NCBI GenBank assembly: GCA_025331445.1
Contig: JAIWNE010000050.1
Location: 156,712-220,711, forward strand
Direction of reading: 5' to 3'
Length of the DNA: 64,000 bases
Source of the DNA: Blakeslea trispora
Lineage: Eukaryota > Mucoromycota > Mucoromycetes > Mucorales > Choanephoraceae
Shown: positions 22,598 through 35,006 of the stretch, one piece after another
Position numbering within the stretch: the first letter of the stretch is position 1
How the letters are laid out: every line of letters starts with the position of its first letter
Program-made: the position numbers and the translations under genes
Notes under the pieces: model-generated
The model's database searches: none
Seen by the model: only the letters and a program-made list of their open reading frames with translations
Told to the model about the DNA's origin: nothing

Positions 22598-23401
22598 TTA
22601 AAAGTTTTCATCAAACAAATCTTTCAATGCTTGATCTTTTTTGTGTGATTGACTGCCATCTTCGCGTCTGTCATCCTTGAGAGCATTTTCCTTTGCTTTC
22701 TTAATAGCAGCATTGCGTTCTTCTATCTTTCGAACACTGGATTCCCATTCAACATTGTTAGTGACCCAGATACCCAAACGTCTTTCTTCCTTGTCATCAA
22801 GGAAAGGAGGCATCACTGCCATTGTGTTGTAGTATTTTAACAAGATCGATAATGTGTTGTCATCCACTTTGTATTTTTCCATAATAGCCTTTCTCGTCTC
22901 GGGTTTTTCTAATTCGCCAGGCGCTAATCTTTTGCGTTGTTCTAACAAAGCAAATAATGAATCAATCGAGATATTTCCATCTGTGGCTCTTAGGCCTTGA
23001 ATCTCTCTCTTTTCTGCTTCGTGTCTTTGTTTGATGATGCCTAACATTGTATCTGACTGTAGAAATAAACAGCCTTAGTTTTCTATTGCCTTTTTTTTTT
23101 TAAGAAATACTACATTACAGTTCTCATTTTTGTGATGGTGGGTTGAATAGTAACAGGTCCTAAACTTTTCAAATTGTCAAGCAAGTGTGGATCTCGGCTG
23201 TCTTGTTCGATAAAGTCATCTTTAAGCTCTACAAAGACGATATGAGAACTACGCTCGCTTTTTAGGTTTTTTATTTTTACCTGAGGCAACATTGACAGTT
23301 GACCCAATGGTGGAAGGTGATTCTTTAGGAGCACTTTGGAGTGTTTCTGGACGTGCCTTTGTAGGTAATTTTCTGGCAACTTTTGAAGTTTGTGCACCCA
23401 T
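22598..23401 (-). CDS. NDUFAF4-like complex I assembly factor
   Basis: Three exons (23401-23281, 23228-23119, 23056-22598; 690 nt, 229 residues). It begins MGAQTSKVARKLPTKARPET, in line with the MGA.. start of NDUFAF4/UPF0240 proteins. It contains SIDSLFALLEQRKRLAPGEL followed by AIMEKYKVDDNTLSILLKYY, which matches the conserved core (SIVEALTLL... then a Y-x(5)-D-x(3)-LLKY pattern). The C-terminus is charged (Lys/Glu/Asp). By family knowledge it assists assembly of the mitochondrial NADH dehydrogenase membrane arm. It is tail-to-tail with the MFS permease, about 130 bp apart. Confidence 0.7.
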
Positions 23402-24264
23402 TGTTTAATGTAAGATTATTTAAAGAAAAGAAAAAAAAGAGAGGAAAGGGATAATTGCAGGCCTTTGTTATTTTCTTTTTGTGTGTCAATTCAAGATCAG
23501 TTAAAAGGTGATTGGCTTATATTTTTTACGCGTTGCATGTTTGCAGACTTTGGGATGGATTGACTCAAGAACACCAGACATGTCATACTCATCTGAAAAC
23601 ATACGGGACTTGGGATGTAACGAATAGCACAATGTTTCAATATAAGCATGTATTCATTCTGTAGTCATCTAGCCTGATACAAGCTTATTGACTATGAAGC
23701 ACAAACCCCTCCCGCCCTTCTTGTGTTTCCTATAAAGAAAAAGAGGCGTATTGTATGCTTTTTCAAATTAAATTTAATACAATCATTGACAATTAATCGA
23801 TTCATAATGTCGTTCAATTACCCGACGTTGTTCGAGTTCTATTAGACTCACATAAATGTTTATAAAATTCAAGTGCGCCTTCTTTTTTTTTTTTTTGGAG
23901 ATTCAAAATAGAGGATCGCCCCCCTAAAGGTATAAAGCATTTCTAACTCAAGCAGAAATCATTCAATACTGTCTATGTACCATGCAATTCCTGTATGCCT
24001 TGTTGACTCTAATTCGTAACTGAGACACTAAAGTGCAAGAAGTTTGTTTCTTAAAGAGTCGTGCATTAAAAAAAATGTCAAGAGAACATGGCAAAGGGTC
24101 GAATCCGATTGGACAACGTGACTTGAATTGAACTCAGGGTTTTAATCTTTAGCTATATTTTTTTTTTCTCTTCTTCTTTTTTCAAAAATAACCTAAATTT
24201 GCCCTCCCCACCATACTTTCTACTTCTCTATCATTAACACGCGTGCGTGGAACTGAAAGAGCAC
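23402..24264. other. Intergenic between divergent genes
   Basis: Shared upstream region of the NDUFAF4-like gene and the ABC transporter. T-rich tracts at 23882-23898 and 24160-24180 are probable promoter elements. No coding frame is seen. Confidence 0.5.
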
Positions 24265-27200
24265 ATGTCTCAAGAAATAGTGACTGGAGAGCATGTCTTT
24301 CCGATAGATGCAAGCAAGACATTTGTATTTACAACACCTCTGTTTGTAGCACCTACTGCTTTATTTGTGTTTGTTGCACTTGTGGGATTCATTCGAAAAC
24401 AAAAGACCAAGGATGCTTGTTGGAGAGATATTTCTAGTTTGGCTGGAAGACGCCTTTCAGCACTATCCAAGTTGATCATTACATTATCTTGTCTAGTTTG
24501 TTTAACCTATTTACTGGATGCTGTGATTATTGTATCTTGTGTACTTTTAAGAAATGAGCATGCTACCATCATGCTGCTATACTATGATGGGCTATCTTGG
24601 CTAGCATGGCTCGTTAGCTTGTACTGCCTGATGGATGAATCTCATAAATTCTCGAGGTGGCACTGGTTACAATATACTTTTTACGCCTCTAGTTCTTTGG
24701 CTGAAGCATCTGTGGGTTGGTTGTGGCTCACTAGCATTCTCAAGAAAGGTAATGTAAAGAAAGAAAAAAGAAAATTCGGCTTCTCTTATATATATATCTC
24801 GAAAAAACAGATATTGAATGGACAGTCTATGACAAGTTACTATTGAGCGTCTTTGTTGTTCGATTTTTACATGTGATTGCTCTCTTACTGCTCTCATTTA
24901 TCCATATGATCTGTAGTAGAAATAACAATCAACACGAATCATCACCTCTGTTAAACCCTCAGGCAATATACGGTTCAACTGTCACAGAGATGGTTGTGAC
25001 AACAAGCAAAGAAAAAAGTAGTTGGAGCGACTTTTGGACAAAGCTAAAAAAGGTTTTCCCCTATATTTGGCCATACAACAATTTCAAGTTACAGCAACTG
25101 GTGCTTTTGTGCTTTTTGTTGATGTGTTTAGGCCTTGCTATCAATGTGTTTACACCATTACAGATTGGTTATGTTGTCGATCGATTGAGCAACCAGCCTG
25201 AATCTTTTGCTTGGGCTGCCGTATTAGCCTATGTTGGCTTCAAGTTCTTACAAGGCAGCTCTGGTCTGATCCAAGCACTTCAAAACTACTTTTGGATTCC
25301 TGTTGGTCAATACACAACCCGCGAAATCTCTGTCAAGCTATTCGCTCACCTTCACAGTCTCTCCTTACATTACCATATAAACCGCAAAACAGGAGAAGTA
25401 CTCCGTACAGTCGATCGAGGAACCAACAGCATCGTTCAACTCTTGTCTCAAATTGTGTTTTCCATCTTTCCTGCCCTTGCCAACATACTGATTGCCGTTG
25501 TCGTGTTTTCCGTTAAATTCTCCATTCCATTCGGTTTGATTGTACTTGTGACAATGGCCCTCTATCTCTATGTGACCATCACATTGACAGAGTGGAGAAC
25601 TGGATTCAGACGCAAGATGAATGAATTGGACAACTATGCTCGAACCAAGGCTGTGGATTCACTATTGAACTTTGAGACAGTCAAATATTATAACGCAGAG
25701 ATGTTTGAAGTAGATCGCTACGATAAGGCGATTGTTGAATATCAAAAGGCTGATTATGTCAATTCGGTCTCGCTCAATGTATTGAACTTGGCACAGAATG
25801 CAGTGATCACCAGTGGCTTGTTGGCAGGTTGCATGCTGTTTGCCTTTGAGGTATCGAAAGGTACATTGACTCCTGGTGACTTTGTCTCCTTCAACGTATA
25901 TATGATGCAGCTCTATACACCATTGCATTTCTTTGGCACCTATTATCGAATGATTCAACAGAACTTTGTGGACATGGAAAAGATGTTTGATCTCTTTGAA
26001 GTGGAGCAGACGGTGAAGGATGCTGAGGATGCTGGTGAACTTTGTGTAACGGAAGGTCATGTCAGATTTGAAAATGTCTCATTTTCTTATGACAATCGAC
26101 AGACTGCCCTCAACAATATTTCATTTTCAGTTCCAAAGGGTGCTACTGTTGCACTCGTAGGCCCCTCAGGTGGTGGCAAATCTACTGTGTTACGCCTCCT
26201 GTTCCGATTCTATGATCCTGAGTCAGGCCATATCTATATTGATGGCCAAGATATTGCTGGTGTTAGACAAGCCTCATTACGTAAGAATATTGGCGTAGTG
26301 CCTCAAGATACTGTCTTGTTCAACGATACCATCATGTACAATATTCGTTATGGCGATGTCAATGCCACGGATGAAGATGTCTATCGTGCTGCCCGAGCTG
26401 CTCAAATTCATGACAAGATCCTTAGTTTCCCTGATGGATACGACACCAAAGTAGGTGAACGAGGACTTCGTCTAAGTGGAGGTGAAAAACAACGTGTGGC
26501 GATCGCTAGAACAATCTTGAAAAATCCTGCCATCATTCTGTTGGACGAGGCAACAAGTGCTCTTGATACTACTACTGAGCGTTACATTCAGGAAGCATTA
26601 TCTGTTATGACAAAAGATCGTACTACATTAGTCATTGCTCATCGCTTGTCTACTATTGTGAGTGCAGACTTGATTTTAGTCATCAAGGATGGACAAGTAG
26701 TTGAATCCGGAAACCACGATCAATTGATTCAAAATGCTTTAGAAGGAAGCAATGAAGGTATTTATTATGAGATGTGGCAAAAGCAACTGGATGACCGTTA
26801 CGATGCAAGCCAAACTGCCAGCGGCTCTAATACTCCCAAGCTTAAGGAGTCTACACCTGTCAGCCATGAGGATCAAATGCCAGAGCTAGAACAAGAGCAG
26901 AAAGCTTTGACACCAAATCCAGAACAGGAACAAGAGTCAATAGAACAACAAGCAGTTCATGATCAACCTTCAGCAGATACAACTCAACCCTTGGTGCATA
27001 GACAGCCTGAAGAGACGCAACTTGAGCTATCTATCGGACCAAATGAAACAGTTAAAGACTCTACTGAGATTGAAACACCTAAAGTAATCGAAGACCCTGT
27101 TGAACCATTGGTTATCGATAGAACAGAAGAGCCAGAGAGTATGGATACTACTCAGGAACAAGTGGAAGCCGAGGAGGTTCAGGAGCAAGAAGAAGCGCAA

Positions 27201-27395
27201 GGGATCAGCACCGATACCAAGCAAGAACTAGAAGACCAATTAAATAGTGCTCAGGTCTCACCTACCGATAGCAGTCAAATAAGCAATTACCAAGAGGATG
27301 CTACAGCAACAAACGAGCCAACCAAGAGCAACAAGACACGTCGTAATACTAACAACAGCAAAAAGAAGAAAAAGAAGAAGAACAGTAGAAAATAA
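24265..27395 (+). CDS. Half-size ABC transporter of the HMT1/ABCB6 type
   Basis: Predicted 1022-residue transporter of the ATM/HMT subfamily (vacuolar or mitochondrial; heavy-metal or glutathione-conjugate/porphyrin export in relatives). Two exons (24265-24748, 24811-27395), GT-AG intron. The N-terminal ~230 residues carry about five hydrophobic segments (TMD0), as in HMT1/ABCB6, then a six-helix ABC domain. The nucleotide-binding domain has Walker A GPSGGGKST (about residue 612), signature LSGGEKQRVA (about 716), Walker B IILLDEATSALD (about 738) and switch His in AHRLST. After residue ~830 there is an unusual ~190-residue Glu/Gln/Pro-rich acidic tail ending in poly-Lys, not typical of the family. 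The start is the first ATG in frame; the frame extends upstream only through a GTG. Confidence 0.9.
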
Positions 27396-27500
27396 ACAAT
27401 GGGCTACAGTGAAGAATTTGGTAGCTGTGTCTGAAAGTGTATACATTTTTTCGTTTTCTTTTCTCTCTTTTTTTATTGATTTTATACAAAGCAACAAACG

Positions 27501-27887
27501 ATGATCTCCAAGTTTTTCTATTTTTTTATTGTGGCTTCTTTATTTACTATAACTCAGGCATTTAACCTAAAGTCTATACTATTTGGAGATGATGGTGAAG
27601 GTACTCAAGAGAGACATGCTAGCGTGCCTTTTGGTACGCCCATGACAAAGAGATCAGCCAGTAAACGATATGACGCTAGTACGTGTATCAGACATTGAGC
27701 AGGCTCAATTTATTGATTTTGGAATTCAATAGACATTGTGTGCGAACATTATGTTTGCGAGGATACATATGCATGTGTCAAGGAGCCTATCGATTGTCCT
27801 TGCCTTGCTTCGACTGATAAAAAGTGTTACATTGGAGATTGGTATGCCTGTGTGAGAGGAAATGAAGATTGTGCTCAATTGCTATGA
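27501..27887 (+). CDS. LCL2-like small secreted cysteine-rich protein
   Basis: Two exons (27501-27678, 27733-27887; 110 residues). The N-terminus has a signal peptide (hydrophobic FFYFFIVASLFTITQA). The mature part has a Cys-rich core, VCEHYVCEDTYACVKEPIDC then PC, followed by KCYIGDWYACVRG. This spacing (C-x2-Y-x-C-x4-x-CV-x-x-P-x-DCPC) matches long chronological lifespan protein 2 (LCL2), a small ER/secreted fungal protein linked to ER-associated degradation. It is about 105 bp downstream of the ABC transporter on the same strand, with its own T-rich leader. Confidence 0.7.
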
Positions 27888-28030
27888 TAATTCACCCTTT
27901 CATTTCATCAATAAAGACAATGATGATGCTATATTTTTCCATATAATGATAAATCATCTTTATTTCAATAATAAAGAAAAAGAGAATGACAACCTTTTTT
28001 CTTTTCTTTTCCTTTTCTTTGACTGTTCAA

Positions 28031-28570
28031 ATGCCCTCTCAAATAACATACAAAGACATTGTTTTATTCAAGACTGAATATTGTAGAAATTGGGATGAAA
28101 AAGGGTTTTGCAGGCAAGTAAGCTGTCATTCAAGAGTGGCATTTGGGAAATTAAACAAACCAAATAGATATGGAAAACGATGTCGATATGCTCATGGTCA
28201 AGAAGAGTTGCGTCCCATTTTACGGTCAAATCAATACAAGACAAAAATATGTCGTGCTTTTCATGAGAATGGCACTTGTTCTTATGGCATCCGTTGTACC
28301 TTTATTCATCGTGCAGACGACGAAAAGACACAGACTAGCAATCAAATTGAACTGGTTTCTGATGAATGCCTAGATCAACAACAAACATCAATGGGTCATG
28401 AAGACCTAACCCGTACACAAAAAAGAGCAACAGTACAAAATCAAGAAAGCATTTATGTCTATGACGCAGTGCTTCGGGGCAATGATAAATTGGCTGCTTG
28501 TAATTTTATTCCAAGTCATGTTTGGGATTCCATGATGGGGCTTTCGTCGTATGAACCTCCAGCACATTAA
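28031..28570 (+). CDS. Tandem CCCH zinc-finger protein (TIS11/tristetraprolin type)
   Basis: mRNA-binding protein of the TTP/Cth2 family, which binds AU-rich elements and promotes mRNA decay. Exons 28031-28113 and 28168-28570 give 161 residues. The 54-nt intron uses a GC donor (AG/GCAAGT) and a TAG acceptor. Only with it removed does finger 1 read C-x8-C-x5-C-x3-H (CRNWDEKGFC, RYGKRC, RYAH). Finger 2 is CRAFHENGTC, SYGIRC, TFIH with the same spacing. The linker QEELRPILRSNQYKTKIC matches the family's lead-in. Because the intron is a multiple of three without stops, retention would insert 18 residues and break finger 1. An upstream in-frame ATG at 27986 would add a Phe-rich N-terminus encoded by the CT-rich leader; I prefer 28031. 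Confidence 0.88.
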   Translation: MPSQITYKDIVLFKTEYCRNWDEKGFCRQVSCHSRVAFGKLNKPNRYGKRCRYAHGQEELRPILRSNQYKTKICRAFHENGTCSYGIRCTFIHRADDEKTQTSNQIELVSDECLDQQQTSMGHEDLTRTQKRATVQNQESIYVYDAVLRGNDKLAACNFIPSHVWDSMMGLSSYEPPAH

Positions 28571-28701
28571 ACTGGCTCGGATCATCTTTGTTTACAAACA
28601 AGCGCATTGTCCTTGTAAGAAACGATAAATAATAATAAATTATTGATAAATGAACAGAAAGATTTCATCACATTTCATGATGTAATTATCGACTCCTTTA
28701 T

Positions 28702-29948
28702 TTAAAGGATTTTGCTTGCTGTATTAGCAATCTCTAGTGCAACTTGTTCTCTCAAGAACTCAAGAATAGGGGATGGGTTTGGAAACTTGATACTAGAGTC
28801 AAATGGAAAGAGAAGGTAAGATTATGCTTAGTTTGTCTCTAAGTGTATGTTATATCTCATTTTTCTTACGTCTCATTATCTACATAGATCATCTCAATAG
28901 GTAACAAAAGTCTTGAAGTACTAGTAATGCAACAACCTTCCCAACTACCTTGCTTAGCATCCTGTAATGTAGGAAACTCCCATTTGAAAGGAATGTTATG
29001 TTTCTTACAGAGCTCGATGACAATCTTCAATATAGAACCTAGCAAAATATGATCCAACGAGGCACAGTAGACAGTATTGTCCTTGACAGCCAAAAAGTTA
29101 GAAGCCATGCCCTCATAGAGTTGATCTGAATGGTCCATTAAAATGACTTCGTTGGCATCTGTTGGCTTGTTCTTTTCCAACTCTTGTCTCTCGCGCACCC
29201 ATTGCGAATCCTTTACTTCTGGAGACTTTCTCTCTTTCCTTTCGATTTCTACTCTGACTCGAATACCAGGAGGAAATGATTTCAAATGACAAAAATGAGC
29301 AGCAAAACAAGGTTGTTGTTTCTACAGAAAAAGAACCACTTAATGTTTGTTCTCTTTTTTTTACTTGTTAGGTACTTGATCTAACCTCAAAAGAATAAGT
29401 CAAGACAACGGATACTTTGGCTTCAGATGGATGCTCAGTATCTGTTGTTTCATCCACTAATTCGTAGTAAGCCTGAAGTCCCTTTTTCAGGAGAGGCCTT
29501 AATCTATTTTCAAATTGAATGGGATCCTTAAAGGCAGACAATTCCGTCTGTACTCTTTCAGCTTCTTCTGTTGTATTTCCTTGAAAGTTAATATGACTAA
29601 TAGAATTAATCATACGCTGAGTATGTAACTTGAATTCTACAATAGAATCTCGGCCTACAGTACGCATTCCTGTATAAGCACCTATGCATGACGTTAGAAG
29701 AAACAATTCTTTTCTTTATGCTGCTTTAAACTTACCACTGGGATATGAGAGAATAAAATCATTGAAGGTTTTGTCTCCGCGGGTGATTTCGTACTGAGCT
29801 TTATTGACATTGCTTTCTTTTGTATTAGTTTGTTCAATAACAACTATCTTCCACCATGACGAAATAAAAAGAAAAGGAGAGGTGCATGCAGTTAGATAAC
29901 CCCTTGGTTTCAGCAGTGTCAAGTCTTACGTGAAGTATATTTTGGCAT
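28702..29948 (-). CDS. Class IV aminotransferase-fold PLP-dependent protein
   Basis: Five exons (29948-29930, 29843-29736, 29681-29386, 29321-28870, 28792-28702; 966 nt, 321 residues), all GT-AG. The C-terminal half carries the fold-type IV pattern. SPEVKDSQWVRERQELEK contains the likely PLP-binding Lys, DANEVILMD is followed by YEGMASNFLAV (the E-G-x-x-S-N-F motif), and then come ASLDHILLGSILKIVIELC and SWEGCCITSTSRLLLPIEMI (the late T-S-T-S-R phosphate-binding loop). Relatives include branched-chain and D-amino-acid aminotransferases. The N-terminal half is diverged and the physiological substrate cannot be inferred. Confidence 0.72.
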
Positions 29949-30794
29949 GGCTGAAAAGGCGCGTTGTCTGCAAAGAGGTTGATATAAAGAACGGCTGAAT
30001 GAAAAAAGACAAAAACGCATGAATTATAGCAATAAAGTCACACGTAAATAAATAAAGGGAAAAGAATATCAATAGCTCGGAAACCTCAACACCTTAAATC
30101 GTAGGAGCTTTAATCAGCAAAATCTGTAAGGAATCAAAGGTTTTGTAACAATCATGCCCCAAGATCTCCAACGATAGTCTCTGTGTTTCATTGGTATTAA
30201 AAAGGCTTGATACACAGGAGATGGTTACTTCCTTGCTTAATAATTGAACAATTCCCTAAAATACAGTTGCTGCAATTTTATTTTTTCTTTCAGCAACCAC
30301 CATGCATTCTTGGGAAACAAATCTATCATAGAGTGTTAAGCTTTTTTTTTTTTTAGTTTGACTAGTAGCATGTTGAAGAAGGATTTGCGTTTATTAAAAT
30401 CAATCTTTGTTGATCAATTGAAATGCTGTAAATATTCTTGTGACACTGACAATCCGACACATTTTTTCCAGAACTTTCCGGTATTTGTATCTCAAAAGAA
30501 AAGAAAAACAAAGAATTGACTAAAAGCGAAACTTGCAAGGTTAATTCAAGCCAGTCTTCCTATCACTAGTAACGGTCTACAGTATGAAATTGCAACCAAC
30601 TCGATTGTCTATTCAGTCTTAATTTGCTTGAGGGGCAACTCGAATGCCTCATTAGACGGGACTTGAAATAACCACTTGAGATTTGTCAAAAAAGAAATGA
30701 AAAAAGTCACCTAGATTTTTTTTTCTATGAAATTCCATCTTGTCGCGTATTTCTTTTTTTTTTCTTCTTCTTCATCATTAGAACAAAAGAAAAT
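29949..30794. other. Intergenic between divergent genes
   Basis: Shared upstream region of the aminotransferase-fold gene and AHA1. A T-rich tract at 30716-30775 directly precedes the AHA1 start. No coding frame is seen. Confidence 0.5.
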
Positions 30795-32050
30795 ATGTCC
30801 AACTGGAAAAACGTTAATAACTGGTAAAGATTGAATTCAAAAAAGAGAAAATCATCAAGCATTAACTCCCTTATTTGTTCATTTAGGCACTGGTAAATGA
30901 CAAGAGAGAGCAAAATTTGTTTACAGAAGAAAGAAAAAAAAAAGGTCATGATATACTCATTTGTTTGATAGGGTCAATAAGAACTGTTTGAAATGGGCTC
31001 AAAATTGGTTTTCTGAACAGCTTGTTGGTCTTGAAGCTGAGAGAGATGGTAAAAAGGCTGCTATTACCAAGGTAGTTGATTGTTCTGGTGATGTTGACTT
31101 GAACCAGAGAAAGGGCAAGATCATTACTATCTATGATGTTGCCTTGAAGCTCAACTGGGAAGGTAAGGCTTATTTTGTCAGGCATAAGTGATCTATAGAG
31201 TTATTCATTTCAAGTAACAAAAAAGGTACTCTTGCTGACGGTACTGATGTCACTGGCTCCATCAACATTCCCGAAATTGCTCATGATACTGATTCTGATG
31301 ATTATGTGGTAAAGTAGAAAAAAAAAAAGAGTTCTTGTTTGTATGAATTCAGGATTCGTCTTTACTAACTCAGCTCCACAGTTTGAAATTTCCATCAATG
31401 ACGATAACAATGCCAAGCAGGCTATAAAGGAGGTTGTTCGTAAAGGATTAACTCCCTTGTTGATCAAAAAATTCGAAACTTTTTCAGCTGCCATGATTAA
31501 AGAAAACTGTGAGGATGTCTACATTGAATCCGAAAAGATGGGTACTGCCACACCTCCTCGACTTGCACAAAACAAAACTGAAAGCAGCAACAATACTACA
31601 GCCACCAGTACTTCAGCACCTGCTCCTACCAGTACACCCAAAAAAGTAAACACGACTACACTAAACGATCTGAAGGAATTCCAGACATCTGCACACGAAC
31701 TCTATGAGACTTTGACAGAAGCACAACGTGCCCAAGTCTGGACTCGTGGCCATGTCATTTTAGAAAAGAATGTTGGTTCCAAGTTTGAGTTCTTTAATGG
31801 TAATGTGACAGGCGAGATTGAAGAATTGGTGCCTGACAAGAAGATTGTACAAAAATGGCGCTTACGTTCTTGGCCCGCTGGTCACTATTCCCGAGTCGTT
31901 TTTGAATTTGAAGAAGGTAGTGAGTCTGTTGCTCTTAAGATCACTCAGACTGGTATTCCTATTGGTGAAGAAGAGTCAACTAGAAACAACTGGAATGGTT
32001 ATTATTGGAGAGCCATTAATGCTACATTTGGCTATGGTGTTAACTTTTAG
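30795..32050 (+). CDS. AHA1: Activator of Hsp90 ATPase (AHA1)
   Basis: Hsp90 co-chaperone stimulating its ATPase; cytosolic. Exons 30795-30823, 30972-31162, 31226-31308, 31382-32050 give 972 nt, 323 residues, near the family's usual size. The N-terminal domain starts MSNWKNVNNWVNKNCLKWA with the N-x-N-N-W-H/V motif; TIYDVALKLNWEG and SINIPEIAHD follow. A Ser/Thr/Pro-rich linker then leads to the C-terminal AHSA1 domain: RAQVWTRGHVILEKNVGSKF, FFNGNVTGEIEELVPDKKIV, QKWRLRSWPAGHYSRVVFEF and NNWNGYYWRAINATFGYG. Both domains are complete. The last intron's acceptor was chosen at 31380-31381 because it restores the FEISINDD strand in frame. Confidence 0.93.
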
Positions 32051-32109
32051 AAAGAATAATAATAATAATAATAAAAAAGAAAGTTAATGTATTTATTATT
32101 CTATTTCTT

Positions 32110-33217
32110 TTAAGCTGCCATTATCTGTGAGAGATTCATGACAATATAAACCTTCATTCCATCACGGAAAAAATGTCTAATAGATGCAAGTGATGGTAGC
32201 ACATGTTGACATTGAATCCAGGCAGCAACAGCATTCTTTAATTTGTGATCCTCCGCTTTCCCTGGTAGCAGTGATACGTGCTGACGACGTTGATGGCTAT
32301 TCAATTCATTCAAGAGATCTGAAGCAGAATAAGCAATAAGAAACGTGTCTCTGTCTACAAAAGAGTTATTTCGATCATATCGATAGGCCACAATCAATTT
32401 TAGCACTGCATTTTTTTCTCCAGTCAGTATATCCTTTGAGGCATACAGATGTGGCAATGTTAGATTCCTTTTGACCATAATGTTGTCCAGATAATAGGTA
32501 CGATTGAGGAGACTCTTGAGGTGATATTTCTTTTTTATGTGCTTCACTTCAAGTGTGTCCAGAATCTTTGGCTCCTTAGCAGACTTTGTTGTTTGATAGA
32601 AGGAGAGTGATGAAGGTGTTTTGGTACTGACAAGCGTCTTTTTTGAGGAAGATGCAGATAATTCTATGGCTGGATTGTAGCATGTCGTTTGATAAAGTCT
32701 AGATTTCTTTTCTGGTCTGTTTTGAGTCCGTCTCTTTTCAATTGCAGTGGCCTCGGAAGACCGTCGACTATAATCGTCTATTAATAATTCTGTTTGCGAT
32801 GATGACATGCTACCTCTTATTATTCCAAAAGGCTACTTATAATTCGTTTTGTTATGCTTACCATCATCGCTGTAATAGAATGCTTCTTTTGTGTGATGTG
32901 TATCATGACTTGTATAGTAGCTGATGATTGTTTCAGTAGGTGACAGAATATCTTGAGATAAACCTTTGTCAATTAGGCTTTTGTTGATTAGAATATACAA
33001 TACAGATTATTATGTGGCTAGCTAAGCCAAAGTGTTTCTTACAACTTGATTCTGGAATATGCCTTGATGCGTGTGAACATTGACGATAGGTTTTCATAAG
33101 ATCCAGCTGAACTTGGATACGTTGAGATAGTAAAACAACATTTTTGTAATGCTTTTTATTTTCCATGTTACCATGATCAAGTGCAGCGACTAAACTATTA
33201 ATTGAGCGAGAAGTCAT
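32110..33217 (-). CDS. Conserved-looking protein of unknown function
   Basis: Three exons (33217-33043, 32963-32862, 32813-32110; 981 nt, 326 residues) close in frame with GT-AG introns, so the gene is probably real. The N-terminus is helical (NMENKKHYKNVVLLSQRIQV). The middle is Ser/Thr/Lys-rich and probably disordered. The C-terminal ~150 residues look globular (KYHLKSLLNRTYYLDNIMVK, LIVAYRYDRNNSFVDRDTFL, NAVAAWIQCQHVLPSLASIR). I do not recognise a family. It is convergent with AHA1, with 60 bp between the stop codons. Confidence 0.65.
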
Positions 33218-35006
33218 TTTTTAAGCATAAAAGTGAAAGTAAAAAAAAAAGAAAAGAAAGAAACAAAACGGGTGCTTCAGGCAAAATTTTATTTAATATT
33301 ATATTTGTTTGTATAGTAAGCTTATAGGAGATTATGATAAACAAAAAAAAAGGACACATAAAGGATGAGCAAAAAAGGAGCAAAAAGCAACTATACTTTC
33401 TAAAAGAATTGTATATCTAGTCTATTATTTCATTAAAACTAGACTTATGATACGAATCAAGCAAAAGAAACCAAAACATCACCTTACTCGACACTGGAAA
33501 TGAACGACAATCTGTTTACCTTGTGTTTGATAAACAAAACCAAAAAAAAAAGTAAACAACAGTAGGCTGAGATTTCTTTTCAAAGTGGCAGCTTTCAATT
33601 ATAGGACAAGAAGGGAGCAAACTGTTGTTTTCAACATGAATACAGGTAAATATTGAAGGTTAAATCTATCAAAAGAGTTTCTTTAGTCTTAGCATTGCAG
33701 TTCCTTTTCTTTTTGTAAAGACTCACTCATATCAAAAATTGGGATGAGTACATTTAGCTTTGGTAACACAAATTATGCCATGTTGTCATGCTTAAAAACT
33801 TTGTTACAAAAATCTTTCTTAAATAAGCAAACTATTGCTTTCCATGAATTGACATAGAAGCATTTTTTTTGCTGAGCTTTCAATATCCACTTTAACTTTT
33901 ACTTTTAAATAGAAAAAAAGATACTGTTGCTCATGCCAAATGATGAGAGGTAGACAAGTTGTTCTACTAAACAAGTATGCATGTCTCTCATAAAAATATG
34001 CTTTAGCCTAATCATGGTGTACCTACTACTTTTATTCTATTCTTTATCTTATTCAAATTCTAGATTAACAGAGATATAATCTTCGTGAGAAAATAATTAA
34101 CTGTCCATCTTGTTGTGACCGACAAACCTATCTCTCGTTGTATTATTCTTTATAACAGCACAAAAAGCGTTCGATTAAGGTCTCGAAAAGGTTTCTTTGT
34201 GTCCTATTAGCTTTTCACAGGGACTCCATCTCAATACATGAGATATATACAATGAGACTCTCTACTTGAAAAATAACGTATCTGTATTACTTGAGAGATT
34301 GTGCTGATCACCATACTAACCTTCAGCATCTAAAAATAGCTTCTTAAGGTGATGTTTCTATATTAACTGAAGGAAATGGACTCGCTAGTTGCTAAACAGT
34401 GATCAGAATAAACACTATAAGTTCAAACATTAATACAATTTGAGATATTAAAAACCATTATGCCTACTCGCTCAGATCCATGCAAACATAAGAATACCAT
34501 AACTCCTGCTAAATAAATTGAAAGCTTTTATAGATCTTTTTTTTTTTTTAAAAAAAGATCTTTTGAGGATAATGGCTCTAGTTGGCTGTTTAAACAATTT
34601 CTGTGCAAAGATTAAGTTGCGGCAAACTAGGAAGTTACAAACAATGACTTGCAATACCAAAAACGGTTTTGACAGGGAGTAAGAAAACTCATTGAAACGA
34701 CTAACTTTAAATAAATAACAATAGCTGTTGAGGCCACTGTCAAGCTTTTTTTGGTAGAAAACAAAGATCTTTTTTTTTATGTGTATTATCAGGAAAAGAA
34801 AAACATGTTTTCCTTATTGTTTTATTTAATTACTTATTTAACTGTAACATAAAATGCAAAATTTTGAGAGATATAAAAGGAAATGTAGATACATATAGAA
34901 CGAGAGGATAGACAAAGAAATGACGACAAAAGCATATAACATTAAGAGTAGGTTAGATAGAAATAAAATTTACAACAATGTGATGATACCCATCGTATCA
35001 TTATTT
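33218..35006. other. Intergenic, no gene seen
   Basis: AT-rich DNA with homopolymer runs and a small A/T hairpin near 34535-34562 (AAGATC separated by T- and A-runs). No supported coding frame. Confidence 0.5.

Noticed and set aside
24247..24264. GTG start six codons upstream for the ABC transporter
   Set aside because: GTG starts are not expected for a nuclear fungal gene; the ATG at 24265 is the first proper start.
27986..28030. Upstream ATG giving a Phe-rich N-terminus to the CCCH protein
   Set aside because: The stretch is the CT-rich leader seen before other genes here; the hydrophobic residues are a by-product. The later ATG is preferred.
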